Shown: positions 31,716 to 40,108, counted from the first letter of the stretch. The stretch is 64,000 bases of DNA from Acidovorax sp. MR-S7 (GCF_000400995.2 NZ_DF238897.1:214319-278318); one strand, 5' to 3'. Made by a program: numbers and translations. Notes: a model not told the origin generated them from the sequence alone.

Positions 31716-32621
31716 ATGGCTCAAGGCATCAAGATCCTGAAGCCCATGCCCGTGACAGACGCGGTGCTCGAATCGTCCAATGTTCCCGAGGACGACGCCC
31801 CCGAGTGGGATGCGGACGAGACCTATGGCGTCGGCGCTAACGTCATGCGCGCGCACGCGGTGTATGAAAACAACGAGCCCGACAACGCTGGCAAAGACCC
31901 GTTGACCAACCACGGTCTCTGGACGCGCGTTCGTGCAACGAACCGATGGCGCCTGTTCGACGGAACCAACAGCTCTGCCACCTCACGCGCCAACGCAATC
32001 AGCTACGTGCTGGCGCCGGGAGTCGCACTAGGGATGGTGGCCGCGCTGGAGCTGCGCTCGTGCACAAGCATCCGCGTGCGCTTGATAGACCCTGTACGAG
32101 GCGTCGTCTACGACAAGACGCTCGCGCCGGGGGCCCGGCCTGTGCGCTCCAGCTGGTGGCAGTGGTATTTCGGCGAGCGCACCCCGGGCCTGAATCTCGC
32201 CATCTTCGAGGGCATGCCCGCATATCCGAAAGCGAAGCTCCATGTGGACCTGGTCGGTGGGGCAAAACTGTCGGTCGGCCTGCTGTTGTGGGGCCAGCCG
32301 CGCACCTGGGGCCTTGGCCTGCTGCAGGGTGCGAAGGTGGGGCGGCGCATCTACAGTCGGCGCGAGGTCAACGACTTCGGCGACATCAGTCTTGTGAAGC
32401 GCCCAAGCGCCAAGACGGGCAGCTTTGAAACCATCATCGCTCGCAGCGAGGTTGATGCGCTGCAGAACTACCTCGACTCCATCGACGCATCTCTGTGCTT
32501 GTTCGTCGGCTCAACGATGTATGCATCCACCGTGATCTTTGGCATTTTTCAGAACGCCGAGATGGTCTTGCAGTACCACAACCACTCCGTTCTTCAACTC
32601 GAAATACTGGGAGCTACCTGA
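31716..32621 (+). CDS. distal tail protein
   Basis: This 301-residue protein starts 2 bases after the tape measure stop. It begins IKILKPMPVTDAVLESSNVP and has a linker with WDADETYGVGANVMRAHAVY, a motif of carbohydrate-binding or tail proteins. The C-terminal half is beta-rich (FETIIARSEVDALQNYLDSI). Position directly behind the tape measure fits a distal tail or baseplate hub component. I cannot identify a more exact homologue. Confidence 0.65.
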   Translation: MAQGIKILKPMPVTDAVLESSNVPEDDAPEWDADETYGVGANVMRAHAVYENNEPDNAGKDPLTNHGLWTRVRATNRWRLFDGTNSSATSRANAISYVLAPGVALGMVAALELRSCTSIRVRLIDPVRGVVYDKTLAPGARPVRSSWWQWYFGERTPGLNLAIFEGMPAYPKAKLHVDLVGGAKLSVGLLLWGQPRTWGLGLLQGAKVGRRIYSRREVNDFGDISLVKRPSAKTGSFETIIARSEVDALQNYLDSIDASLCLFVGSTMYASTVIFGIFQNAEMVLQYHNHSVLQLEILGAT

Positions 32622-32622
32622 T

Positions 32623-34317
32623 ATGGCCGTGCCCTACATCACCCCACTGCCCGAGGCGCCGTCACCCGACGACGATGAGGGCATCTTCGACGCCAAGGCG
32701 TTCGAGCACGTCAAGGCTTTGCACCAGTGGACCGACGAAGTGACCCAAGTTGGCGCCTTCTGCGAGTATCAGGCTGCGCTGTCGCGGGACCACGCCAACC
32801 GCTCAGACATTGCGGCAGGCGTTGCGGAAACCCAGTTCGAGCTGGCGCGCGAGCAAGCGGGCGTAGCGATGATGACGGCCCACTACAAGGGGCCGTGGTC
32901 CTCATTGGTGGGGGCACTCGCTCGCCCGGCATCGGTGTCCCATGCGGGCCTCTTTTGGGCGCTGAACGTGGATCTGGCCAATGTGGCCACCAGCGAGCCG
33001 GGCGCCAATGACAACTGGACTGTGCTACCCGGCGTGGTCGAGCTTGCCACTCCGCTGAACGTCTCCCCCGCATCTGGCGCAACAGGGGTTAACACGCCCA
33101 CCACCCTGCAGGGCAGCACATTCGCATCGGTGTATGTGGGCAACACGCACGCTAACAGCCAATGGCAGATCAACACGGCCAATGCGTTCCACTCGCCCAT
33201 CCATGACAGTGGCTCCATAGCGGGCTCGATCAGCTACGTCGTGCCCAATGGCGTGCTCTCTCCCTCGACGCAGTATTGGTGGCGCGTGCGCTACCGCAGC
33301 AGCCGTGGCACCTGGTCTGCGTGGTCGAGAGCAACGCCGTTCACCACCGCTGCAGCGTTCGGCCAGTACATCCCCGTGCCTGCGGCAACCCCAGCGTCGT
33401 TTGGTAAGGCGTTCCAGGGCGGCTACTACGCGGGCCTGATCTGGCAGGAGATCGCACGCGCGACGCACTCCAAGGCCATTGCCACTGGTGCGTCCGTCGT
33501 GTTCACGCTGGACCCTGAATACGATATGTTCGTCAAGCCTCTGGTGTATGTCGGGCAGAGGCTCGATGTGCGCAGCCGCGCGAACCCGGGCAATCGGTTC
33601 GAGGGGACCGTGGTGACGGCCGATGGCCTCGCGCTCACGATCAATGTCACTTCCGTGTCTGGATCGGGGACTTTCAGCGACTGGTCCGTCATGGCGCGAT
33701 TCCGCTGCATCGTCGCTCCGAAATCTTCGGGCCGGCTGACAGACTGGCGTGCGCTCAAGCCTGGCGGCGGGGCACTGCCTGCGGCATGCGTCACGCTCAC
33801 TGATGGCCTGCTTGCGACGAACGCCATGGTGGCCGATGGCGATGCGACTGTGTATCCGCTTGCCCACTGGGCGCGCAACCTCACGATTGGCGGGTACACC
33901 GACTGGTACTTGCCGGCGCGTGACGAGATTGAGCTGATCGCGCGCAATCTTAATAACGACGACTACTGCACCGTTGGCCAGACGCTGGACGTGGCGCTGG
34001 CGGCCCAGGCCGGTGCGTGGGGCTATGCGGCCGCAGACGGGATCGGCACAAACCGTAACTCGGTGCCGCAGGGATCGGCTTATCCAGGTACGGTAACGGC
34101 TGACCTCGGCAGCGACTTCCACCTGGCCGGGCAGCAATTCGAGGTTGGCAACTACGGTATCCACATGTGGTCATCCACACGGCACCCGAGCACAGTGACC
34201 GAGGCCGCCACGATGCAAATGGGCGTGGCCGCTGGGGATATCTACTTCCAGGGTTGGTTCGATGCCGCAAACAGCACCAGCAGGGGCTGCTCGGCCATGC
34301 GCCGCAGCATCGTCTAA
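32623..34317 (+). CDS. tail tip protein with Fn3 and DUF1566/lectin-like domain
   Basis: This 564-residue protein starts at ATG 32623. Residues about 1-130 are helical. A fibronectin type III domain follows (ELATPLNVSPASGATGVNTP to WWRVRYRSSRGTWSAWS, about 145-245). The C-terminal third contains HWARNLTIGGYTDWYLPARD and a final HMWSSTRHPSTVTEAATMQM, which is the DUF1566 (Lcl) pattern related to C-type-lectin folds that diversity-generating elements vary. No reverse transcriptase gene is in the window. It most likely binds host receptors. Confidence 0.7.
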   Translation: MAVPYITPLPEAPSPDDDEGIFDAKAFEHVKALHQWTDEVTQVGAFCEYQAALSRDHANRSDIAAGVAETQFELAREQAGVAMMTAHYKGPWSSLVGALARPASVSHAGLFWALNVDLANVATSEPGANDNWTVLPGVVELATPLNVSPASGATGVNTPTTLQGSTFASVYVGNTHANSQWQINTANAFHSPIHDSGSIAGSISYVVPNGVLSPSTQYWWRVRYRSSRGTWSAWSRATPFTTAAAFGQYIPVPAATPASFGKAFQGGYYAGLIWQEIARATHSKAIATGASVVFTLDPEYDMFVKPLVYVGQRLDVRSRANPGNRFEGTVVTADGLALTINVTSVSGSGTFSDWSVMARFRCIVAPKSSGRLTDWRALKPGGGALPAACVTLTDGLLATNAMVADGDATVYPLAHWARNLTIGGYTDWYLPARDEIELIARNLNNDDYCTVGQTLDVALAAQAGAWGYAAADGIGTNRNSVPQGSAYPGTVTADLGSDFHLAGQQFEVGNYGIHMWSSTRHPSTVTEAATMQMGVAAGDIYFQGWFDAANSTSRGCSAMRRSIV

Positions 34318-34333
34318 CAGCACAGGAGCAGCT

Positions 34334-34894
34334 ATGCAGTACATCAAATTGACTTTTATCGACGCTGTGACTGGGATTCCTGTCACGCAGGAGCCTGCGG
34401 CCAATGGCCCGGTGCTGCCGCCCGTGCAAGGGCTCGTGGTTGAGTGGGAGCGCGAGAGCGCTTATCCCACGGACCAGCCCGAGCTTTTTGGCACGTGTCC
34501 GGACGAGAGCGATACCGACCTTGCCGGGGTGCTGGCGGTCATGACGCAAGCCGAGTGGGATGCGGAGCATCAGGCCGAACTGGCCGCGCGCGAGGCGAAG
34601 GATCGGCACCTGTGGCAAATCACGCGGTTGGCTTTTCGCAACCGGTTCACCCTGCCCGAGAAAGCAGGGCTGGAGCTTGCGAGCGTGGATGACGCCAGCG
34701 CTCCGATGGTCCAGCGCCAGCAAGCGGCATTGCTGCGCGCATACCTGGCAGACGTGGCCGCCGCCACGTTCATCGACCTCAAGCGCCCGGACACGCGCGC
34801 CGGTGTCGAGCAACTCGAAGCGCTGGGCTTGCTCGCGGCGGGCCGCGCGGCCGAGATCCTTGATGCGCCGATCCGGCCCGAGGAGGCGCCATGA
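34334..34894 (+). CDS. tail fibre assembly-like protein
   Basis: This 186-residue protein follows AGGAG. The N-terminus is beta-rich (MQYIKLTFIDAVTGIPVTQE) and the C-terminal two thirds are helical (EAKDRHLWQITRLAFRNRFT and VAAATFIDLKRPDTRAGVEQ). The helix-rich end resembles fibre-assembly chaperones. A terminator follows it directly, so it closes the transcript that starts at the tape measure. Confidence 0.5.
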   Translation: MQYIKLTFIDAVTGIPVTQEPAANGPVLPPVQGLVVEWERESAYPTDQPELFGTCPDESDTDLAGVLAVMTQAEWDAEHQAELAAREAKDRHLWQITRLAFRNRFTLPEKAGLELASVDDASAPMVQRQQAALLRAYLADVAAATFIDLKRPDTRAGVEQLEALGLLAAGRAAEILDAPIRPEEAP

Positions 34895-34916
34895 GGCACT
34901 GCAGCATCACTCACCA

Positions 34917-34941
34917 AGCCCGCACCACGCGGGCTTTTTTT
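34917..34941 (+). terminator. intrinsic terminator
   Basis: AGCCCGC, loop ACCAC and GCGGGCT are followed by TTTTTT. It lies 22 bases behind the fibre-assembly-like gene. Confidence 0.85.
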
Positions 34942-35010
34942 ATGGCCGCAGCGGTTGATGTGTACGGCGACTCCATCCTCCCCGGCTACGGCCTCTCCAC
35001 GGGACTCTGA
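34942..35010 (+). pseudogene. SGNH/GDSL-hydrolase N-terminal fragment
   Basis: From an ATG directly after the terminator T-run the frame encodes VDVYGDSILPGYGLSTGL and stops after 22 residues. DVYGDSI and GYGL are the block I of SGNH/GDSL hydrolases, which open with a GDS motif. The rest of the enzyme is missing. It looks like the 5' end of a deleted tail-associated esterase. Confidence 0.45.
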
Positions 35011-35012
35011 AC

Positions 35013-35342
35013 ATGACCTGTGCCATTAGCACCTTCGACTTCACGCGCAGCGCCACGTTCGACCTGCTAGCCCGCATCCCCGACCGCTTCACGGACGGTC
35101 AGTTCGCGGGCTGGGAGCCCGCCAGCGAACTGCGCAACGCCAAGGATGAGCTGATCGCCACGCTCGACGTGGAGTGGGTAGATCCCGCCACCACGCGCAT
35201 GCTGCGCCTGCGCATGCTCGATACCAGCGGCTGGCCCCTGGGCATGGCTAGCTTCGACATCCGTCTGGAGTCGCCCGCCGGAGAGCGCGTGTACACCACG
35301 TCGCAGGCCGTGAACATCGTAAAGGGGCAGACCCGTGCCTGA
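35013..35342 (+). CDS. tail-associated hypothetical protein
   Basis: This 109-residue beta-rich protein begins CAISTFDFTRSATFDLLARI and ends with FDIRLESPAGERVYTTSQAV. The alternating pattern fits an Ig-like or jelly-roll domain. It overlaps the next gene by 8 bases, and the two may form one tail-tip unit. No family is recognised. Confidence 0.55.
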   Translation: MTCAISTFDFTRSATFDLLARIPDRFTDGQFAGWEPASELRNAKDELIATLDVEWVDPATTRMLRLRMLDTSGWPLGMASFDIRLESPAGERVYTTSQAVNIVKGQTRA

Positions 35343-35655
35343 ACTGATCGACGTTGAAATCCAGCTGCCCGACGTGCTCGCGCTGCGCATGGCGCGCCCG
35401 CCCGAGGAGTTGCCGGGCGAGATGGCGCTGGTGATTGCTGGGCCGCCCGGGCCGCCTGGTGGTAGCGGCTACACGCATCACCAGGTAACGGCTTCCGCCG
35501 TCTGGACCGTCGCCCACAACCTCGGTCGCCACCCCTCAATCACCGTCGTGGACCACCTCGGCGGTCAGCTCTTCCCCGATGTTCGGTACTTGGATGCCGA
35601 CCTCGCCCAGATCACCCACAGCGTGCCGTTGATCGGCCGCGCGTATTGCAACTGA
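35335..35655 (+). CDS. short tail fibre protein with collagen-like segment
   Basis: This 106-residue protein begins at a GTG inside the previous gene. A helical start is followed by GPPGPPGG, a collagen-like Gly-Pro segment that trimerises, then a beta domain (VWTVAHNLGRHPSITVVDHL, FPDVRYLDADLAQITHSV). The AHNLGRHP-V-D block is common in phage tail fibres. It probably forms the base of a trimeric fibre. Confidence 0.7.
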   Translation: MPELIDVEIQLPDVLALRMARPPEELPGEMALVIAGPPGPPGGSGYTHHQVTASAVWTVAHNLGRHPSITVVDHLGGQLFPDVRYLDADLAQITHSVPLIGRAYCN

Positions 35656-35664
35656 GGATCAACC

Positions 35665-36387
35665 ATGAAGATCACGAACAACCTCGACGCGGCGGGCAAC
35701 CAAGTCAAGAACCTGGCCGATGCCACCAGCCCGCAGGATGCTGTCACCAAGGCCCAACTCGACGCCGCCGTGCAGGGCTACAAGTGGAAAGACCCGGCGC
35801 GCGTTGCTACCACGGCCAACATCACGCTGTCCGGAGCGCAGACCATTGACGGCGTGGCTGTGGTGGCTGGTGACCGCGTGCTGGTCAAGGACCAGTCGGC
35901 AGGCGCCGCCAATGGCATCTATCTGGCAGCAGCCGGGGCCTGGACGCGGGCCGCCGACTTCGATGCGGCCGCCGAAGTGCTGGGTGCGGCCGTCTTCGTC
36001 TCCGAAGGGGCGACGCAAGGCAATCAGGTCTGGCTGATGACCACGGATGCGCCCATCACCATCGGCACCACGGTGCTGACGTTCGCCCAGGTCGGCGGCG
36101 GTGCCAGCTACACGGCCGGCGACGGCGTCACGATCAGCTCCGGCGTCATTGCTGTAGATGCTGGGGTTGTGGCGCGCAAGGCCTCGGCCACCGTCGGCGA
36201 CGGCACAGCCACCACCATCACCGTCACGCACAACCTCAATACCCAAGACGTGACGGTCAGCGTGCGCGAGGCGGCCACTAATGCCGGGGTGCTCTGCGAC
36301 TGGGTAGCCAACGGCGCCAACACCGTGCAGCTCACTTTCGCCACGGCCCCGACAACCGGGCAGTACCGCGCCACTATCACGGGGTAA
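35665..36387 (+). CDS. tail fibre protein
   Basis: This 240-residue protein begins MKITNNLDAAGNQVKNLADA, a fibre start in which NNLDAAGNQVKNLADATSPQ is widespread in phages. The core is repeated beta (QTIDGVAVVAGDRVLVKDQS) and ends with NTQDVTVSVREAATNAGVLC. It is a trimeric beta-helical fibre of the type that mediates host attachment. Confidence 0.8.
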   Translation: MKITNNLDAAGNQVKNLADATSPQDAVTKAQLDAAVQGYKWKDPARVATTANITLSGAQTIDGVAVVAGDRVLVKDQSAGAANGIYLAAAGAWTRAADFDAAAEVLGAAVFVSEGATQGNQVWLMTTDAPITIGTTVLTFAQVGGGASYTAGDGVTISSGVIAVDAGVVARKASATVGDGTATTITVTHNLNTQDVTVSVREAATNAGVLCDWVANGANTVQLTFATAPTTGQYRATITG

Positions 36388-36393
36388 TCGGCC

Positions 36394-37002
36394 GTGAAAC
36401 ACGTAGGAACGCGCGTCAATGCGAAGGATGTTGCATCGCAGGAGCAACTGATCGATATCGTCGCATCTCAAATCCACGCGACTGCTGATAAATCCACACC
36501 CGCCAACGCTGATGAATTCGGTATTGCTGATAGCGCGGCATCCTGGGGTTTAAAGAAACTGACGTGGGCGAATATTAAGGCGGCGCTGGCAAGCCTGTTC
36601 GTCAGTAACTCGGGTGGTACGGTTGCTGGCAATCTGACGGTGCAGGGGAGCCTGATGACGACGGCCGGCCCCCTCGGCTACGGCCCTGGCGCAGGTGGGT
36701 CGGTGACGCAAGCAACCAACAAGACCACAGGAGTGACGCTCAATAAATCATCGGGTCGGATCACCATGAACAACTCGGCCCTTAGTGCCGGTACTGAAAC
36801 TGGGTTCGCCCTAACCAACAGCTTTATTACCGGCAACTCGACTATCTCCGTGACGCCCTATGGAGCTAATGGCAACAACTATCGAGTGCGTACTAACGTA
36901 GCACCCGGCGTTTGCTCGGTTTTTGTGAAAAACGAAACTGAAAACACCTTATCAGACGCACTGATACTGCAATTCAACGTACTTCAAGGATCATCGTCAT
37001 GA
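36394..37002 (+). CDS. tail fibre tip / receptor-binding protein
   Basis: This 202-residue protein starts at a GTG. A helical N-terminus (VASQEQLIDIVASQIHATAD) leads into a repetitive beta region rich in Asn, Thr and Ser (VTLNKSSGRITMNNSALSAG, NSTISVTPYGANGNNYRV). The lower GC content and Asn/Thr content differ from the neighbours, typical of receptor-binding tips exchanged between phages. It overlaps the next gene by 4 bases. Confidence 0.65.
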   Translation: MKHVGTRVNAKDVASQEQLIDIVASQIHATADKSTPANADEFGIADSAASWGLKKLTWANIKAALASLFVSNSGGTVAGNLTVQGSLMTTAGPLGYGPGAGGSVTQATNKTTGVTLNKSSGRITMNNSALSAGTETGFALTNSFITGNSTISVTPYGANGNNYRVRTNVAPGVCSVFVKNETENTLSDALILQFNVLQGSSS

Positions 37003-37583
37003 TACTCAAGCAACTCATCAAATACGACAACGCCCACGCCATAGAAGCGACCTGGGTGGATGAAAACGACGTGGTTATCAAATGTCACGCATACAGCAAC
37101 CACCCTGAGCAGATTGCCATGCTGCGTGCAGACCTTGGCGCAGACGCAGCAGAGCATGAAGCGATGATTGCAGGGGTAGAGGCTACCTATGTGCCGCCCG
37201 ACCTCCCGCCCGCTGATGAATTGGCTGGTGAATTGCGCACCGCGCTTGCTGCTGAGTACGAGCGCCGCATGCAGATCATCGCATCGGGCTACCCGCCGAG
37301 CGAGCGTGAAAGCTGGCCTGTGCAGACCGCCGAGGCCCGCGCGCTGCTGGCCGATCCTGGAGCGGCAACGCCGTGGATTGACGCCGCAGCCGCCGTGCGC
37401 GGCATCGACCGCGACGAGTTGGCCGCGCGCATCGCCGCAAAGGACGACGCCTACCGCGTGATCCACGGAGCGCTAACCGGCGCACGCCAGCGCATCGAGG
37501 ATGCCATCGACACCGCAGGCGACGACGCCGAGGCGCTTGCCGCCATTGACGTGGAGGCCGGTTGGTCGGAGGAACTGCCGTGA
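36999..37583 (+). CDS. tail fibre chaperone-like protein (DUF4376-type)
   Basis: This 194-residue protein begins ILKQLIKYDNAHAIEATWVD, a domain found at the N-terminus of chaperone-like fibre proteins, followed by a helical C-terminal region (LRTALAAEYERRMQIIASGY, ARALLADPGAATPWIDAAA). Such proteins help fold the fibre encoded before them. The stop overlaps the next GTG. Confidence 0.65.
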   Translation: MILKQLIKYDNAHAIEATWVDENDVVIKCHAYSNHPEQIAMLRADLGADAAEHEAMIAGVEATYVPPDLPPADELAGELRTALAAEYERRMQIIASGYPPSERESWPVQTAEARALLADPGAATPWIDAAAAVRGIDRDELAARIAAKDDAYRVIHGALTGARQRIEDAIDTAGDDAEALAAIDVEAGWSEELP

Positions 37584-38323
37584 ACATCATCAAGCTACTC
37601 ACCATCGCGGGTGTGCCAGTCACTCTGCATGCCCAGGCTATCGAGTGCATCGAGGAAGCAGACGACCGTTCGGACGGCTTGCTGTGGGCCAAGCTCCGGA
37701 CGCGCACATTTCGCGCGGGCAAGATCGCGGACGCCCTGGACTGGGAGCACGACAGGCTGATCCAGGCACGCCCTGACTGGGCCGACGATGACATTGCACC
37801 GATGCTCAACATCACCGCGAACGGCGACAACGGGCCGTGGGAGTTCCCCGGCGGAAAGGTCGAGAGCGGCCGACCCATCGGGCACTTCTGGACGGAACCG
37901 GACGACGTGCAGCATTGCTACTGGGCGCCGGGCCATCACCCGCGCAGCCACGCAGCCCGAAAGGCTTGGTATCGCCGCAACGGTGGAGAGTTCCGCGCGT
38001 GGCGCCTGGGCATGCCCATCGACCCTGCAAACATGTACCAGCGCTGGCACGGCTCCGAGGGCAGGCTGTCGGTCACGGTCTACCGCAGCGGCGATGCATG
38101 GCTCTTGCTGACCACGCGCCAGATCCTCGGGAAGCTGCACATCAAGACTCGCAAGGGCTTTGAGGTGGACAACGTTTTCTCAGGCCCCGTCACGCCGCAG
38201 ATGTGGTTCCCGATCCCGGGCTACGAGCTGCGAGCGCCGGTCACTTGGTCAGTGCTCCCGCAGTGGGGCGCGCCGACACAACCCGCCCAGGCGGGTTTTT
38301 TTACGCCTGGAGGGGCTGCATGA
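37580..38323 (+). CDS. hypothetical protein before the lysis genes
   Basis: This 247-residue protein starts at a GTG that overlaps the previous stop. It contains aromatic motifs (FWTEPDDVQHCYWAPGHHP, MYQRWHGSEGRLSVTVYRS) and reads to the start of the lysis cassette. A terminator hairpin is embedded in its last codons. I do not recognise the fold. It may belong to the tail-tip or lysis group. Confidence 0.5.
   Translation: MNIIKLLTIAGVPVTLHAQAIECIEEADDRSDGLLWAKLRTRTFRAGKIADALDWEHDRLIQARPDWADDDIAPMLNITANGDNGPWEFPGGKVESGRPIGHFWTEPDDVQHCYWAPGHHPRSHAARKAWYRRNGGEFRAWRLGMPIDPANMYQRWHGSEGRLSVTVYRSGDAWLLLTTRQILGKLHIKTRKGFEVDNVFSGPVTPQMWFPIPGYELRAPVTWSVLPQWGAPTQPAQAGFFTPGGAA
38281..38302 (+). terminator. 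intrinsic terminator inside the end of the upstream gene
   Basis: ACCCGCC and GGCGGGT form a near loopless hairpin followed by TTTTTTT. It lies 18 bases before the lysis genes, so it would separate structural from lysis expression. Confidence 0.75.
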
Positions 38324-38598
38324 GCGAACAAGAGCAAGGCCAGCGCATCACGCGCGTGATCGATTTCCGCATCCCGTTGCCGTGGCTACTGGGCATCGGC
38401 ATGGCGGTCGGGTGGGCGCTGGTGTCCATGTGGTTCAGCGTCAATCAGCTGGTGCGGGACGTGGCGGATTTGCAGATCACCGTGAAGGCAGGGAACACCC
38501 AGGCAACCACCGTCGCGGGCGAAATCGCGCTGCTGCGATTCCGGGTCGAGAACCTGGAGGCGGCCAACCGGCAGCCGACGAAGGGAGGTGAGCGATGA
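38320..38598 (+). CDS. holin-like one-helix membrane protein
   Basis: This 92-residue protein overlaps the previous stop (ATGA). Residues about 20-42 form one hydrophobic helix (LPWLLGIGMAVGWALVSMWF), and the rest is coiled coil ending in basic residues. Position before the lysozyme and size fit a small holin or pinholin of the one-helix type, but spanin-like or accessory roles cannot be excluded. Confidence 0.55.
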   Translation: MSEQEQGQRITRVIDFRIPLPWLLGIGMAVGWALVSMWFSVNQLVRDVADLQITVKAGNTQATTVAGEIALLRFRVENLEAANRQPTKGGER

Positions 38599-39314
38599 AA
38601 ACATCCACGCAGGGCCTGGCCCTGATCAAAGAGTTCGAGGGCTTCCGTGGCGAGGCGTATATACCCGTGCCCGGAGATAGGATGACTATCGGCTACGGCT
38701 TCACCAAGGGCGTGAAGATGGGCGACCGCATGACCCGCGCACAAGCGGACCTACGACTGGCGCTGGAGGTGGCGCCTTACGAGGCGGCGGTCTACGCCGG
38801 GTGCATCGAGAAGCCCAATCAGCACGAGTTCGATGCCATGGTCAGCCTTTGCTACAACATCGGGCAAGCCGGGTTCGCGCGCTCGACGGTGCTCAAGGCG
38901 CACAACCGAGGCGACAAGCAAGCGGCAGCGCGGGCCTTCGGCCTGTGGAACAAGTCGGGGGGCAAGGTCTATGCCGGGCTGACGCGCCGGCGAGCGAGGG
39001 AGTCCGCGCTGTATCTCACGCCCGTGCCGGATGACGTGAGCGACCCGGTACACGGCGCAATGCCGCTGATGCCGCAGCAGGTAGACCCAGAAAGCCGCAT
39101 GACGCAATCGCCCATCAACAGGGCCGGCGTGGTGGCTGGGGGTACTGCTGCGGTGGCTACCGTGGCAGAGACCGCTCGCACCGTTGCCGATGTGAAGTAC
39201 AGCGTGGCGAGCCTGGGCGACTGGATGATCCCCATCCTGCTGCTGGTGATCGTCGGGCTGTGCGGGTATCTCGTCTGGCAGCGCGTACGACAGAGGCGGG
39301 AGGGCTGGGCATGA
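38595..39314 (+). CDS. endolysin (GH24 lysozyme) with C-terminal membrane helix
   Basis: This 239-residue protein is a muramidase of the T4/R21 type: Glu15 (IKEFEGFRGEAY) is the catalytic acid and GDRMTIGYG gives Thr31 and the conserved Gly. Where T4 lysozyme has its catalytic Asp, nine residues after the Glu, Pro24 stands and the only Asp is D28. LCYNIGQAGFARSTVLKAHN is the second half of the fold. Uniquely, WMIPILLLVIVGLCGYLVW (210-228) is a membrane helix at the far C-terminus. Without a SAR N-terminus, this helix could tether or regulate the enzyme. Confidence 0.85.
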   Translation: MKTSTQGLALIKEFEGFRGEAYIPVPGDRMTIGYGFTKGVKMGDRMTRAQADLRLALEVAPYEAAVYAGCIEKPNQHEFDAMVSLCYNIGQAGFARSTVLKAHNRGDKQAAARAFGLWNKSGGKVYAGLTRRRARESALYLTPVPDDVSDPVHGAMPLMPQQVDPESRMTQSPINRAGVVAGGTAAVATVAETARTVADVKYSVASLGDWMIPILLLVIVGLCGYLVWQRVRQRREGWA

Positions 39315-39763
39315 TCTATACGCACGCAGCGGCAGGGATAGCCGGAGCCGTCCTGGCCGGCATTCTGTCTTGGAACGTCCAAGGCTGGCGCATGGGTGAG
39401 CAGATTGCCGCCATCCAGGCCCAACACGCCGAAGCTACAGCAAAGGCGCAATCTGACGCTAGAGCTACTGAAAAGGCGCTTTCCGACAAGCTACAGGAGG
39501 CACAGAACAATGCAACGAAACGCGAGAACAAGCTGCGCAATGACGCTGCTGCTGCCCGTCGTACTGCTGACGGGCTGCGCGACACCATCTACGCCCTCCG
39601 CGCCGATCTGCCCAGCTATTCCCAGTCCGCCGCAGCTAAGACAGCCGACACCGCAGCAGAGCTACTCGGAGTCTGCGCGGACGAATATCGAAGCGTGGCG
39701 GAACAGGCTGACAGGCACGCTGCAGACGCCGTGATGCTGCGCGAGGCGTGGCCTTCAAAATAG
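39311..39763 (+). CDS. Rz: spanin i-component
   Basis: This 150-residue protein has an N-terminal membrane helix (AAAGIAGAVLAGILSW) followed by a long coiled coil (AIQAQHAEATAKAQSDARAT and ALSDKLQEAQNNATKRENKL). This is the layout of Rz, which spans the periplasm and, with Rz1, disrupts the outer membrane in the last step of lysis. It overlaps the lysozyme by 4 bases. Rz1 is nested in its +1 frame. Confidence 0.88.
   Translation: MIYTHAAAGIAGAVLAGILSWNVQGWRMGEQIAAIQAQHAEATAKAQSDARATEKALSDKLQEAQNNATKRENKLRNDAAAARRTADGLRDTIYALRADLPSYSQSAAAKTADTAAELLGVCADEYRSVAEQADRHAADAVMLREAWPSK
39510..39734 (+). CDS. Rz1: spanin o-component, nested in Rz
   Basis: This 74-residue lipoprotein lies wholly within Rz in another frame. 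AMTLLLPVVLLTGCATPSTP contains the lipobox LLTGC, so mature Rz1 is a Pro/Ser-rich lipoprotein anchored in the outer membrane. AGGAGG stands 9 bases before its ATG. Nested Rz/Rz1 genes are a classic lambdoid arrangement. Confidence 0.85.
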   Translation: MQRNARTSCAMTLLLPVVLLTGCATPSTPSAPICPAIPSPPQLRQPTPQQSYSESARTNIEAWRNRLTGTLQTP

Positions 39764-39940
39764 CTGCAAATCATTCTTGCCACAGTCGTTGCAGCCAATA
39801 GTGATGCTTGGTGGATCGGATGACATCTCTGAATAGACGGTTCCCCCGTCTATGTCAACAACGATGTTTTCTGACCCGCACATACGGCAGATGATTTTGA
39901 AGCGCTCTTTGATTTGGGAGGTGGTATTGAGATCATCCAT
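39755..39940 (-). CDS. small zinc-ribbon protein
   Basis: This 61-residue protein reads against the lysis genes. CRMCGS and GCNDCGK are two CxxC pairs of a zinc ribbon, with acidic residues between (DIDGGTVYSEMSSD). It begins at ATG 39940. Function is unknown. It lies in the end zone of the prophage next to the likely attachment region, where lysogen-expressed genes are common. Confidence 0.55.
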   Translation of the reverse strand: MDDLNTTSQIKERFKIICRMCGSENIVVDIDGGTVYSEMSSDPPSITIGCNDCGKNDLQLF

Positions 39941-39999
39941 GTTTGTTCGCCTATGACTTTGTGATGGTAGCGGCGTGGCCGAAGTAGTCACTAACACAA

Positions 40000-40034
40000 A
40001 GAAAAAGGCCCCGTCACCTTGGAGCGACGGGGCC
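40000..40034 (-). terminator. intrinsic terminator, minus strand
   Basis: GGCCCCGTC and GACGGGGCC (40007-40015 with 40026-40034) form a perfect 9-bp stem, followed on the minus strand by TTTTTCTTT. It would end transcripts coming from the tRNA-Leu gene. Confidence 0.85.
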
Positions 40035-40049
40035 TAGATACTTGCAAAA

Positions 40050-40081
40050 CCGGAACACGTACCGGAACAAAAGCCGGAACA
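40050..40081. repeat. three 12-bp direct repeats next to the tRNA end
   Basis: CCGGAACA occurs at 40050, 40062 and 40074, exactly 12 bases apart, each with four variable bases between. The array lies 28 bases from the tRNA-Leu 3' end. Arm-type integrase sites have this spacing and position, but no integrase is in view to compare. Confidence 0.7.
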
Positions 40082-40108
40082 CATCCAAAAACCATAGCAA
40101 GAAAGCCA

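Noticed and set aside
32623..34317. Diversity-generating retroelement
   Set aside because: The tail-tip protein has a lectin-like end, but no reverse transcriptase gene or template repeat is visible in the window.
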